The notes under the pieces were generated by a model, which was given only the letters and a program-made list of their open reading frames with translations, had not been told where the DNA came from and did not search any database. Shown in pieces: positions 17,148 through 29,105 of a stretch of DNA of 64,000 bases. Position 1 is the first letter of the stretch. Each line of letters starts with the position of its first letter. Origin of the DNA: Oscillatoria sp. FACHB-1406 (lineage in GTDB: Bacteria; Cyanobacteriota; Cyanobacteriia; Cyanobacteriales; Spirulinaceae); the NCBI RefSeq assembly GCF_014698145.1, contig NZ_JACJSM010000016.1, positions 1 through 64,000 of the forward strand. The letters run 5' to 3'. The position numbers and the translations under genes were made by a program.

Positions 17148-17666
17148 CTTTTTTGTCCTCTTGCCACCTCGACTTACCTCGACTTCGCTCGGTACAAGTC
17201 GCTCGGTGCGTCGCTTTTTTGCCCTTTGCCGTTTGCCACCTTCCCCGCAGAGACGTTGTATACAACGTCTCTACAGTTTTTAATACCAATTTTCAGTCCT
17301 GATGCACTAGATTTTATCTGTAGGGGCAGAGCATTGCTCATTGGTGTCAACTTAAGGTGAAACACTTAGCCCGCCAGGAACTCAAGTTCCACAGCGATTA
17401 GCTCAAACCCGTTGAAACGGGTTGAATACATCTGAATTTTTCAGTCCTATAAAGAGGACTTGAGTTATTAGCCTTGGGTTTTGAAAGAAATCCCTCGCGC
17501 TATGCTCGGTTATTGCTGAAGTATTGCCGAACTCGTCTCTCTAAAGATAGATATTTGGGCGAGCTTTGCACAAAAAGCGCAAATTTACCTACGATTGAAT
17601 TAGGGCGAATCTTCAGCACGCTTGCTGTTATTTTGCCTCTGTTTGCAATTGGAGATTTTTATAATT
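17148..17666. other. Repeat-rich spacer: palindrome and two truncated MITEs
   Basis: Contains an AGAGACGTTGTATACAACGTCTCT palindrome (about 17247-17274, central GTTGTATACAAC), then the left part of a MITE C element (17283-17343, compare 25904-26004). That part is cut where a partial MITE D copy begins (17344-17484, compare 55680-55863). The remaining 180 bases lead to the small gene at 17667 and hold GGAG at 17651-17654 as its ribosome site. Confidence 0.65.
17344..17484 (+). mobile_element. MITE family D, truncated copy
   Basis: Begins with GTGTCAACTTAAG, the terminal inverted repeat of the complete 184-base copy at 55680-55863. It follows that copy (in reverse orientation) through CCCGTTGAAACGGGTTGAAT and GTTATTAGCCTTGGGTTT, then homology stops before the second terminus. 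Confidence 0.7.
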
Positions 17667-18065
17667 ATGACAGCATTTCAACCCCAACAAGAAAAGAGTC
17701 TTATCGCTTTCATTACAGCGCTCGGTCAACAAGAGGAATCTTTACCCCCCGCGCTGCAAGCGCAACTCCATTCCATCGCTCAAAATCTCGATAGTCGAGT
17801 GGTAGAACTCCCGACGATTGCAGCGAGTCTGCCAAGCTTGCAGAAGGCGTATCAGGAAGCACTCAGCGAGGCGCAGTCGGAAACGGATGATTCCCGTGCG
17901 GTTCTCGTTTCTAGGGGTAATTCAGACCGCAGCAGCGAATTAAGAGATCGCGCGATCGCCATTTTAAGCGATTCTAACCCCGTCGGAGCCGCTCAAAAGA
18001 GCAAGTTTGGAAGCAAGGGTTTGATTGCTTCCAATCCTTTAAAGCGGTTATTCGGCAGAGGGTAA
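17667..18065 (+). CDS. Small hypothetical protein beside the conflict locus
   Basis: 132 residues from ATG 17667, with GGAG 12 bases upstream. A frame extending to 17622 begins with a Cys/Leu-rich peptide (MLLFCLCLQLEIF) made of spacer sequence and is not used. The protein is mostly helical (LIAFITALGQQEESLPPALQAQLHSIAQNL), polar in the middle (about 85-105), and ends in a basic, Gly-rich tail (SNPLKRLFGRG). No family is recognised. It follows the vWA-FGE gene by about 520 bases on the same strand and faces the MoxR gene; a role in the same system is only a positional guess. Confidence 0.6.
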   Translation: MTAFQPQQEKSLIAFITALGQQEESLPPALQAQLHSIAQNLDSRVVELPTIAASLPSLQKAYQEALSEAQSETDDSRAVLVSRGNSDRSSELRDRAIAILSDSNPVGAAQKSKFGSKGLIASNPLKRLFGRG

Positions 18066-18356
18066 CAGATTTGAATTTGAATAGGCAGCTAGCAAGGTTT
18101 AGAGGGCATAGCACTGCTATGCCCCAACGAAATATTAACCAAAATTTAGCAAGTTATTCGCGATTTTCTTGTTACCAATTGTCATAGGCAGCGCGATCTT
18201 CTCCGAAAGAATCACCGATGCTTGACGATCTGGCATAATATCTAGACGGTGCGTTACGCTTCGCTAACGCACCCTACGATCCTATAAGATGGGTGAATTT
18301 TTAGAATTAAGATTGCTATTATTAGTAAAGGTTTTTAGTAAACCCACACTACATAA

Positions 18357-19352
18357 CTACTCGCTTAAATTTTGGAATAGGCGATCGCGTAATTTTTTCA
18401 AGTCTGCTTCGGTTGGCTGTTGACCTTGCGTAATCAGGTAAATCGCATTCAATAATTGATCGGTTGCGAGGTTTTGATTTTCGCGATCGCGGCGCTTTAA
18501 AAACTCCTCAATCGTTCTCTCAACTTCTTGGGGTAAAGTTTCCCCTTCTGCGTGCAAATATTGCTTGACAATTTGTTTAATATGTGTTTCATCGGGGTCT
18601 CTCATTTCCAAACGCAAACACCGCCGGAGAAATGCGGGAGGAAAATCGCGTTCGCCGTTACTTGTCAGAATAACAAAAGGATAAGTTGTTGCGCGGACTA
18701 ATCCCCCAGTAATTATGTAAGTTTGCTCTTCTGTGCCTCGATAATAAGTTTGCACTTCAACCGTTTCTTGCTCGCCTTTAATACGGACTAATTCGGGAAT
18801 ATCGAATTCGCCTTCTTCAAAAATATTGAGAAGATCGTTCGGTAGATCGATATCGCTTTTGTCAATTTCATCAATCAGCAAAGCGCGCGGTTTATAGGAG
18901 GGCAGCATTGCCGTTCCCAACGGCCCCAAACGAATATATTTCCCAATATCTTCTGCCTGTTTTTCTAGGGGATTTTCAAAACTTTCTGGATTTGTCTGCG
19001 ACTGACTGAATTGTTGGCTATCTCGCAACCGTCCGATCGCGTCATACCGATACAATCCTTCTTGTAGCGTCGATCGCGTCGAAATCGGCCACACCAGCAC
19101 TTCTCCCAACCCCAACTCCCGCGCAACCGCATAAGCAAGCGTGGTTTTGCCCGTTCCCGGTTTCCCCGTCACCAACAGCGGACGGCGTAAATATAGCGCA
19201 GCGTTCACCAATTCCACCTCATCGCCGCGAACGACAAACTGCGCGCCGCGATTCTGCTGCTGGTAGCCAAATCTTCGCCAACTGGGAGGTTCGGGCAGTT
19301 CCCAGTCGTGTTTGATGTTACCGTCGCCGTTAAAAATCTTCCAATCGTTCAT
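18357..19352 (-). CDS. MoxR-type AAA+ ATPase of a VMAP conflict locus
   Basis: 331 residues. Walker A GKPGTGKT at 63-70, Walker B ALLIDEID with Asp162-Glu163, sensor 1 Asn233 in VILTSNGERDFPPAFLRRCL with the arginine finger nearby, and a C-terminal helical lid (TDQLLNAIYLITQGQQPTEADLKKL). MoxR ATPases remodel or activate partner proteins, commonly ones with vWA domains. Its ATG overlaps the stop of the trypsin-VMAP gene by four bases (ATGA), so the two are translationally coupled. The vWA-like partner is probably the convergent gene at 14463-17147. Predicted role: NTP-driven switch of a ternary conflict system (family knowledge plus context). Confidence 0.9.
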   Translation of the reverse strand: MNDWKIFNGDGNIKHDWELPEPPSWRRFGYQQQNRGAQFVVRGDEVELVNAALYLRRPLLVTGKPGTGKTTLAYAVARELGLGEVLVWPISTRSTLQEGLYRYDAIGRLRDSQQFSQSQTNPESFENPLEKQAEDIGKYIRLGPLGTAMLPSYKPRALLIDEIDKSDIDLPNDLLNIFEEGEFDIPELVRIKGEQETVEVQTYYRGTEEQTYIITGGLVRATTYPFVILTSNGERDFPPAFLRRCLRLEMRDPDETHIKQIVKQYLHAEGETLPQEVERTIEEFLKRRDRENQNLATDQLLNAIYLITQGQQPTEADLKKLRDRLFQNLSE

Positions 19353-21088
19353 AACGAATTACTGCGGAATGAAGGAGCATCGGGGGGAACTCTATAGGGA
19401 TTGTCCCACAGAAGGGAAAGATGGTGGCCGATATGCGTTTCGTCCTTTCGAGGGGTGGCATTTCTGATTGCTTTTAGCCGATTGGGCAGTTCGACGACAG
19501 AAACTTTTAGCAGTTGTTCGTATCTTTCTGCCTCGCCACAGGAATCAATATCTTGGCGACTCCAAAGCGTGACGGGAATTCCTTCTTTCATGATGATGGA
19601 AAACATTCCTCCGGGTTCGCTTGCTGGCGGTACAATGGTTTTTCTTCTCAAGCCGATATAGCCTCGTTCTAAGTCTTCAGCAACTTTTTCCCGCGCGCGA
19701 TCGCAACAAGCTAAAATTTCAAAACAACAAGCATTCTGTTGAAGGCATTTCCATTTTTCTCGCCATTCCTGGTTTTTTAAGTAAGGTTTACTGTAGCCCA
19801 AACGCTCCAGAATTCGCACGACAACGGGATATTCTTCGCTCAGCGGAAAAGGTTCATCATACTCATCATCGCGTTTCCAGCGATCGATCGCTAAATCGAG
19901 GAGAGTGTAGGGAAGAAAACACTCAATTTGCAACTTTCCTTGGGTTAACTGACGACTTTGTTCGAGGATATCTGTCAGTAATTTGGGTTCTAGGGTTGCG
20001 AGTTGCGATCGCGATAAAGGAGGTAGATTGACGGTTAAAGTTTGGTAGCGCGTCACTGAACTTCGCTCGTCTTCCTCCATCAAAATTCCAGCTTCAAGAT
20101 TATAGCGATCTGAAGTTTCATTACTCCGAACAAAAATGAATAAGTAGCTTTGAGTGGTTGGCTGCTTTTGGGTTAAAACGGCGCGATCGCAAAGCCGGTC
20201 AAATTCTTGTTGCTCGATCTGAAATGCGTTCTTTGCCCACTTTTTTAAATTTTCAAATAAAGAAGGAAATGCAGGGACTAACTTTGAGGCGAATTCAACT
20301 ATCCGACTACAATTATTTTCCCCCGTTGGCATTTCGCTGAGATCGAAAACACAATCAGCGAGGGTTGTCGGAAATTCTGATTGCCATCCAGAGGGGCGAC
20401 AGGCTCTATAAGCTTCTTCAATGATGCGTTTTGAAGATACAAAATGAGGGTTTAGCAGCCTTATAAGTTGTCCTTGTTGTTTCCAGGTGTTGGCTAAAGC
20501 TTGAATCGAAATTGCATCAGCTTTCCGATGTTCTACATCGGAACGGGTCATCATACCGACAACGCCTTGCTTTTGTTCGTCCCAAACGGGTGCGCCACTG
20601 TAGCCCGGTAGAATCGAAATTTCTGCGTGTAGTTGCAGCCAACCTCCAGCTTGTTCGCCCAAAATTTTTCCTTTTGCCCAATCTCCTCGTAAATCGTAAC
20701 CTTCCGGGAAACCTAAGACTCGAAAATCATCATTCCATTGAGTTTTTTCTTTAGCGACAGGGATAGGTTTAACATCGGAAGGAAGGGGAGTACATAGTTC
20801 TAAAAGGGCTATATCTATTCCTTCTAAAGCTTTCAGAAAATTATAATTTGGCTTCCAAAAAATAACCTTTGCCCTTTGTTGGAGACAAGGTGAATTGAAG
20901 GGAAATTCAAGCTCAATCTCAGTTTCGGGAAGGTCGCCACTACAGCTAATACCTAAAACTTGTTCGATGACATGGGTGCAGGTGAAGATGTATTGAGAAG
21001 AAACGAGAAATCCCGTTCCTCTAGTGGCTCCCGCACTATCTAAGATTCGCGCGATCGCGCGTTTGTAAGTTTCAAATTTATCGGTCAC
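19349..21088 (-). CDS. Trypsin-like protease fused to VMAP-M/VMAP-C domains
   Basis: 579 residues from GTG 21088. Protease domain at about 1-210: His39 in IFTCTHVIEQV, Asp92 in GIDIALLEL and Ser164 in LPGYSGAPVWD form the catalytic triad. The middle VMAP-M-like region (about 215-350) is followed by VMAP-C (about 350-560) with IECFLPYTLLDLAIDRW, EEYPVVVRILERL, WREKWKCLQ, GIPVTLWSR and HLSLLWDNPYRVPPDAP. In these systems VMAP links the switch to the effector; here the protease is the fused effector. GTG is preferred because GGAGGG lies just upstream. An ATG at 21154 sits inside a dispersed GGGGCGAATGGTATTCGCCCC repeat (about 21139-21167) and would add 22 repeat-derived residues. It is coupled to the MoxR gene. 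Confidence 0.88.
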   Translation of the reverse strand: MTDKFETYKRAIARILDSAGATRGTGFLVSSQYIFTCTHVIEQVLGISCSGDLPETEIELEFPFNSPCLQQRAKVIFWKPNYNFLKALEGIDIALLELCTPLPSDVKPIPVAKEKTQWNDDFRVLGFPEGYDLRGDWAKGKILGEQAGGWLQLHAEISILPGYSGAPVWDEQKQGVVGMMTRSDVEHRKADAISIQALANTWKQQGQLIRLLNPHFVSSKRIIEEAYRACRPSGWQSEFPTTLADCVFDLSEMPTGENNCSRIVEFASKLVPAFPSLFENLKKWAKNAFQIEQQEFDRLCDRAVLTQKQPTTQSYLFIFVRSNETSDRYNLEAGILMEEDERSSVTRYQTLTVNLPPLSRSQLATLEPKLLTDILEQSRQLTQGKLQIECFLPYTLLDLAIDRWKRDDEYDEPFPLSEEYPVVVRILERLGYSKPYLKNQEWREKWKCLQQNACCFEILACCDRAREKVAEDLERGYIGLRRKTIVPPASEPGGMFSIIMKEGIPVTLWSRQDIDSCGEAERYEQLLKVSVVELPNRLKAIRNATPRKDETHIGHHLSLLWDNPYRVPPDAPSFRSNSL

Positions 21089-21225
21089 GAACCCTCCAAA
21101 CTTACCCAAAAAATCAGCAGAATTTTCATCTGTGCCAATGGGGGCGAATACCATTCGCCCCTACCTGTTATCGTTAGGGACGTTATCGATAACATCGATA
21201 CGGAATAAAATTTCACAGAATCAAA

Positions 21226-21549
21226 CTACTGAGGTTTCTTGCTCCATTTCAAAGTTACTTCATAAGTTGCTTCTGCCCCCGCCGTGACCACTGCACCCAC
21301 AGAACCGCTTAATTTAATGCCAAATTTAACTTCGATTTGGTCTTCTTCTTCGCTCAAGTCGTTGACCTTTTTTCTTAAGGCTTTCATCATCGGACGCAGA
21401 TTATCCAAAGCTTGCTCGAAAGTTTGCTTGGCTTTGGCGGCAACTTCACCCGGTCGCGCTACGGGTCTTGGTCCGGGGGCTGGCGGTTCGTCTACTTCAA
21501 CTAATACGGTGCTACCGTCTTCGAGGGGATATTCGATGAGTTGGGTCAT
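21226..21549 (-). CDS. Trypco2 (CU044_2847) family protein
   Basis: 107 residues. It starts MTQLIEYPLEDGSTVLVEVDEP and continues with PGEVAAKAKQTFEQALDNL, a helix, then VEVKFGIKLSGSVGAVV and a final strand YEVTLKW, the full pattern of the trypsin-co-occurring domain 2. Family members are found next to or fused with trypsin-like proteases in conflict systems; molecular role is not established. ATG 21549 matches the conserved start. A TTG extension to 21576 adds nine unsupported residues. It is the first gene of the minus-strand unit and lies about 140 bases upstream of the trypsin-VMAP gene. Confidence 0.85.
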   Translation of the reverse strand: MTQLIEYPLEDGSTVLVEVDEPPAPGPRPVARPGEVAAKAKQTFEQALDNLRPMMKALRKKVNDLSEEEDQIEVKFGIKLSGSVGAVVTAGAEATYEVTLKWSKKPQ

Positions 21550-21675
21550 TGATTGGGTGAAGTGAAGATTTTTCAATCCCAGTTTAACAAGTCGATCGGG
21601 AGTGTGCCTTGCACTTTATTTGACGCTTCGCGAGTACACCCGATTACAAAACTTCTAAAATTGCTCAACGCCACC

Positions 21676-22077
21676 CTATTCGCCGCTAGAAATGAGTTGC
21701 TCGCGCTCGATGATGCGCTCTGAAAGGTTAAATTGTAGAATTTTTACTGTTACTCGCCCTTCTGGAGTCAAGGGGGTAATTATCGCGCCATCTAGTCGAA
21801 AGTGGTTCGACCATTGTTGAAGGCGAGGATTATAAAAAGGCGTAAGTTTTTTGGTATCCGGATCGAGCGAACCGAGATCGGTTCCTTTAAAGCGATTGCA
21901 GTAGGTACAAGCTAAAGCTAAGTTCTCAGCAATGCTAAGCCCACCATGTTTTTCTGCAATGATATGTTCCATTTCAAAGGCGAAAAAGGAAGCTGTTTGG
22001 GGAAATCGGCAATACTCGCATTGTCCGGCGGCTCGTTGGGTGACGAAGCGACGTAGTGCAGAGGGAATATAGCTCAT
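21676..22077 (-). CDS. HNH endonuclease
   Basis: 133 residues. The HNH fold shows as QCEYCRFP, then MEHIIAEKHGGLSIAENLALACTYCNRFKG, with two CxxC zinc knuckles around the catalytic His and Asn. A short C-terminal tail follows. Such single-domain HNH proteins are common in cyanobacteria and cut DNA non-specifically or in mobile and defence contexts. Its ATG overlaps the preceding gene's stop by four bases, so both are expressed together. It sits directly upstream of the conflict locus but in its own unit. Confidence 0.85.
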   Translation of the reverse strand: MSYIPSALRRFVTQRAAGQCEYCRFPQTASFFAFEMEHIIAEKHGGLSIAENLALACTYCNRFKGTDLGSLDPDTKKLTPFYNPRLQQWSNHFRLDGAIITPLTPEGRVTVKILQFNLSERIIEREQLISSGE

Positions 22078-22430
22078 TCTGCGGTTTGTAATTGCTTGAA
22101 CGCATAAGCTTTAGCCAACCGCACCCAATGTTCGAGGAGTAAGTAGCGATCGCGTTCGATTTCTCGCTCGGACGAGAGATTGCCGGATTTACTAGCGGCA
22201 AGCAGTTCGCTCATACGGGCTTGTAAGGCAGGGGCGGGGCGAAGGGCGAGGATAGCTTCAGGACTGGGCTGACTGGCTAGCAGTTCGAGAATTTCGAGTT
22301 CGTTGTGGTAAGCGGCGGTTTCGGAAGCTGGGAGTTCGGCGATCGCGCGTTCCAAAACTTCCGGCAGGCGATCGCCCAGTTGTTTCAGTTTTTCGCCAAT
22401 ACAATCCGGGACTTCAAGGGTAATCTGCAT
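22074..22430 (-). CDS. Hypothetical protein paired with the HNH nuclease
   Basis: 118 residues, mostly helical. The start MQITLEVPDCIGEKLKQLGDRLPEVLERAIAEL looks like the strand-helix entry of a ribbon-helix-helix or antitoxin-like DNA-binding module. A helical segment with an ERDRYLLLEHWVRLAKAYAFKQ tail follows. It is translated ahead of the HNH nuclease with a four-base overlap, the order of an antitoxin before its toxin, though toxin-antitoxin function is only inferred. Confidence 0.65.
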   Translation of the reverse strand: MQITLEVPDCIGEKLKQLGDRLPEVLERAIAELPASETAAYHNELEILELLASQPSPEAILALRPAPALQARMSELLAASKSGNLSSEREIERDRYLLLEHWVRLAKAYAFKQLQTAE

Positions 22431-22623
22431 GGCTATTGAAGATAAAAGCTGGGTAAACTCCCTTCATCTTAGTATCGCACCCATCCTCGCAGCCAACCTC
22501 CTCCGTCGATTCCCCAGCCCCCTAAGTCATAAAATCGCTATAAAAGAAACACTCTGACGGCAAGGATGCCTATACAATGGTCAGGATTTAGGTTAACCAT
22601 CCGATCGCACTAACAAAAGCCCT

Positions 22624-25863
<3,240 letters not shown>

Positions 25864-25903
25864 AGATAATGGACAATTGATAATGGACAATTGACACTGA
25901 CTT

Positions 25904-26004
25904 ATACCAATTCTCAGTTACGATGCACTAAATTTTTCGTCGTAGGGGCAGCCACATTGTTATGCCCTCTTCGGGAATCGTGCAAAATCAATGAGAATTG
26001 GTAT
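25904..26004. mobile_element. MITE family C, complete copy (101 bp)
   Basis: Terminal inverted repeats ATACCAATTCTCA (25904-25916) and TGAGAATTGGTAT (25992-26004) surround a short non-coding core with GTAGGGGCAG. The left half recurs at 17283-17343. It lies between carB and psaC, which converge here. Confidence 0.75.
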
Positions 26005-26057
26005 TAAGAAAGAATAAATCGCCTGTAGAGACGTTGCAAGTCAACGTCTCTACAGAT

Positions 26058-26092
26058 AAAAAGGAGGAAAGCTAATGCTTCCCTCCTTTTTA
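26058..26092 (-). terminator. Rho-independent terminator of psaC
   Basis: On the minus strand AAAAAGGAGGGAAG pairs with CTTTCCTCCTTTTT around a six-base loop, ending in a T run, about 60 bases after the psaC stop. Its A-rich upstream arm would also let it work for carB on the plus strand. Confidence 0.85.
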
Positions 26093-26149
26093 GACTCACA
26101 GATATTGTTAAAGGGGATATATCAACCCGACTCGAAATTCGAGAGGATT

Positions 26150-26410
<261 letters not shown>

Positions 26411-26526
26411 TTAGCGAGTGTTCTCGTGTTTACGCAATACAGATAAGCTCAAAGCTTAGTTTACCTTAGCGTTTGAAGTTCCTCGAACAACGGGGAAGAT
26501 AACTTTAAATTCTGTTACAGAAGAGG

Positions 26527-26602
26527 GGTAGGGGAGAGGGGGAGATGGGGAGATGGGGTGACGGGGTGACGGGGTGACGGGGTGACGGGGTGACGGGGTG
26601 AT
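26527..26602. repeat. Octamer tandem repeat (GACGGGGT)n
   Basis: About six units of TGACGGGG after a GGGGAGATGGGG lead, just past the nnr stop. The same octamer type (GACGGGGA) is at 47398-47438, and its complement occurs inside the coding region at 14690-14750. Confidence 0.85.
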
Positions 26603-26616
26603 GTACGAACTACGAA

Positions 26617-28155
26617 TTACGATCGCGGTATGGGGGTTAAATATTGGGTGAGGGTAAAAGCATCAACGCCTAACTCCGTGCGTTTCCGGGCGGCGAGAAT
26701 TCCGGCGCGGGCGTGCCATTCGGCGGCGATAGCAGCGATGGTATGACTTGCCCCTTGTTGCGCGACTAAACCGCCCATTAACCCGGAGAGTACGTCGCCG
26801 CTACCGCCTCGGGCGAGGGCGGGGGTGCTTTCGGGAATCAGCCAGATTTGACCTTCGGGATTGGCGATCGCGGTTCTGGCTCCTTTCAGCAGTACAATAG
26901 TTTCACAGTGCAGTGCTGCTTCTCTTACCGCAGCGATACGATTTTCCGGGGCGATATCCGGGAACAAGCGCTTGAACTCCCCGACGTGAGGCGTAAGGAT
27001 GGTGGGATAGGAGCGTTGAGATAATCTAGTTTCCGTCCCCAAACGAGCTAAAGCATTTAAGGCATCTGCGTCTAAAATCAGCGGTACGGGCGCGCTTAAA
27101 ACTCGTTCCACTACGGGGAGGGCATCGAGAGTAATTCCGGGGCCGCAGGCGATCGCGCTAAACTGAGAGAGGTCTAAATCGGGCAAATCCGCGATCGCAC
27201 CACTCTCCGTCTCCGGGCAGCCCACAACCAATGCCTCCGGTAACTGCGCCACCAACAACGGTTTCAGCGACTCCGGAACCGCCACCGAAAGCATTCCCAC
27301 CCCACTCGCCCGCGCCCCCAACGCCGTCAAAATCGCCCCTCCTGCATAGCGTCGCGAACCGCAAATCAGCAATAAATGTCCTTGTTTGTACTTGTGCGTT
27401 ACCGCAGGACGAGGTAATGGCAAATTCGACAAAACGACTTCCCGCGTGAGTCGCTGCACGGCGGGTACGGGCGAGAGAATCGCCTCGATATCCGCTTCCG
27501 GAATACCAAAATCTACCAGCGAAACATCGCCGCAATACCCCAACGCCTCATCTTGAAAAAAAGCGCACTTCCACAATCCCAAACAAAACGTCTGCGTCGA
27601 TCGTACCGCAACCCCTAAAACCTCCCCCGTATCGGTATGAATCCCTGAAGGCAAGTCGATACTAACGACGGGTTTCTGCCACGAGTTGAGCGTTTTCACG
27701 GCTTCAGCGATACTGCCAGAAAGCGTTCGTTCTAAGCCAAAACCGAACAACCCATCGATAATGAAATTGCAGGGTTCTAACTCCGAAATGTCATCAAAAA
27801 CCGCAATGCCCAAACTGCTAGCATAATTGAAGTGGGCGGCGGTCAGTTCTTTCAACTTCGCGAAGGGACGGTATAAATTGACCTCATAGCCTTGCAAGTG
27901 TAACTCCCGCGCCACAACTGCCGCATCGCCGCCATTGTGTCCCGGGCCGACGAGTACGCCGACTTTTGAGGGGGGGTAGAGCGTCATAATGCGCGCGGCG
28001 ATTAATCCGGCGACTTTTTCCATTAACGCAGCGACGGGCATTCCAGCCGCAAAAATGCGTTCTTCAATCTGGCGCATTTGTTCGGCGCTGACAACGGCGC
28101 GATTGAGAAGAGCGCGATGTGAGACTGAAGAAGCGCGATTGTCAAAAGGTTCCAT
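26617..28155 (-). CDS. nnr: Bifunctional NAD(P)H-hydrate epimerase / ADP-dependent dehydratase
   Basis: 512 residues. It repairs hydrated NADH and NADPH. The N-terminal epimerase (about 20-225; YjeF-N) shows GPGHNGGDAAVVARELHLQGYEV and SIDLPSGIHTDTGEVLG. The C-terminal ribokinase-like dehydratase (about 245-505) shows AACGPGITLDALPVV, ILTPHVGEFKRLFPD and the GSGDVLSGLMGGLVAQ anion hole. Length and order match the fused bacterial enzyme. It stands alone on the minus strand, and the rhomboid gene diverges from it. Confidence 0.95.
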   Translation of the reverse strand: MEPFDNRASSVSHRALLNRAVVSAEQMRQIEERIFAAGMPVAALMEKVAGLIAARIMTLYPPSKVGVLVGPGHNGGDAAVVARELHLQGYEVNLYRPFAKLKELTAAHFNYASSLGIAVFDDISELEPCNFIIDGLFGFGLERTLSGSIAEAVKTLNSWQKPVVSIDLPSGIHTDTGEVLGVAVRSTQTFCLGLWKCAFFQDEALGYCGDVSLVDFGIPEADIEAILSPVPAVQRLTREVVLSNLPLPRPAVTHKYKQGHLLLICGSRRYAGGAILTALGARASGVGMLSVAVPESLKPLLVAQLPEALVVGCPETESGAIADLPDLDLSQFSAIACGPGITLDALPVVERVLSAPVPLILDADALNALARLGTETRLSQRSYPTILTPHVGEFKRLFPDIAPENRIAAVREAALHCETIVLLKGARTAIANPEGQIWLIPESTPALARGGSGDVLSGLMGGLVAQQGASHTIAAIAAEWHARAGILAARKRTELGVDAFTLTQYLTPIPRS

Positions 28156-28394
28156 TTTCCCGATAATTTAAGTTCGCTTTTATGGCAATCTAGTTTAGTG
28201 AATAGTGAATCGTGAATGGTACGCGATCGCAAAAACTGTTCCTTGTCCGCGATCGCGAGTTGCCGTTCGCTTGCCCGCTCTGCCCTGTAGCTAGCAGTTA
28301 GCCCGAGATTATCAAATCTAAGATTTTTGCCGTTTCCGTTCGATGACTAGCCGCTTATTCACTATTCAAAACTCACTATTTACTCTTCACTCCA

Positions 28395-29105
28395 ATGGTT
28401 CCATTAAAAGACGAAAATCCAATAACGATTACACCGTATGTCACCTATGCGTTAATCGTTCTCAATATTGCTGTTTTTATTTTCCAGCTTACCTTAAGTC
28501 CAGCCGCCCTTGAAGGGTTCTTCCATCTTTTTGCGGTCGTACCGCGAGAACTGACAGCAAGTATAGAGGGAATTCCGATCGGTCAGCCCGTACCAGAACC
28601 GCTGACGTTATTTACCTCTCAGTTCTTACACGCCGGTTTTTTACATATCGGCTTTAATATGTTGTTTCTTTGGATTTTTGGCAACAATATTGAAGAAGAA
28701 CTCGGACATTTTAAATTTTTGTTCTTTTACTTAGTTTGCGGCGCATTAGCAGCTTTAACCCAGTGGTTTTTCGCTTCGGGTTCTGCGATTCCTTCTTTAG
28801 GGGCGAGTGGCGCGATCGCGGGCGTAATGGGAGCCTACATTTTTAAGTTTCCCCAAGTTCGGATCGTAACTCTCGTTCCTTTAGGCTTCTTCTTCTTTAC
28901 CCTTCGCGTTCCCGCGATCTATTTCTTAGGTTTTTGGTTCGTGCAACAAGCGTTTAACGGTCTTGCAACGCTGGAAGCGCCGGTGAATGTCGGGATGGAA
29001 CAAGGCGGGGTTGCGTATTGGGCGCACGCAGGCGGGTTTGTGTTCGGCGCGATCCTTGCTTCGCTGCTAGGGCTATTTTCTACGCGATCGCAACTTCCGG
29101 AATAG
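28395..29105 (+). CDS. Rhomboid family intramembrane serine protease
   Basis: 236 residues with about six membrane helices. The catalytic Ser is in GASGAIAGVMGAY (about residue 138) and His in YWAHAGGFVFGA (about 211). The oxyanion-side HIGFNMLFLWIFGNNIEEELG (about 82-102) carries the conserved His and Asn. It cleaves single-pass membrane proteins within the bilayer; substrates are unknown. The N-terminal VPLKDENPITITPYVTYALI is typical of cyanobacterial and actinobacterial rhomboids, supporting this start. Confidence 0.93.
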   Translation: MVPLKDENPITITPYVTYALIVLNIAVFIFQLTLSPAALEGFFHLFAVVPRELTASIEGIPIGQPVPEPLTLFTSQFLHAGFLHIGFNMLFLWIFGNNIEEELGHFKFLFFYLVCGALAALTQWFFASGSAIPSLGASGAIAGVMGAYIFKFPQVRIVTLVPLGFFFFTLRVPAIYFLGFWFVQQAFNGLATLEAPVNVGMEQGGVAYWAHAGGFVFGAILASLLGLFSTRSQLPE

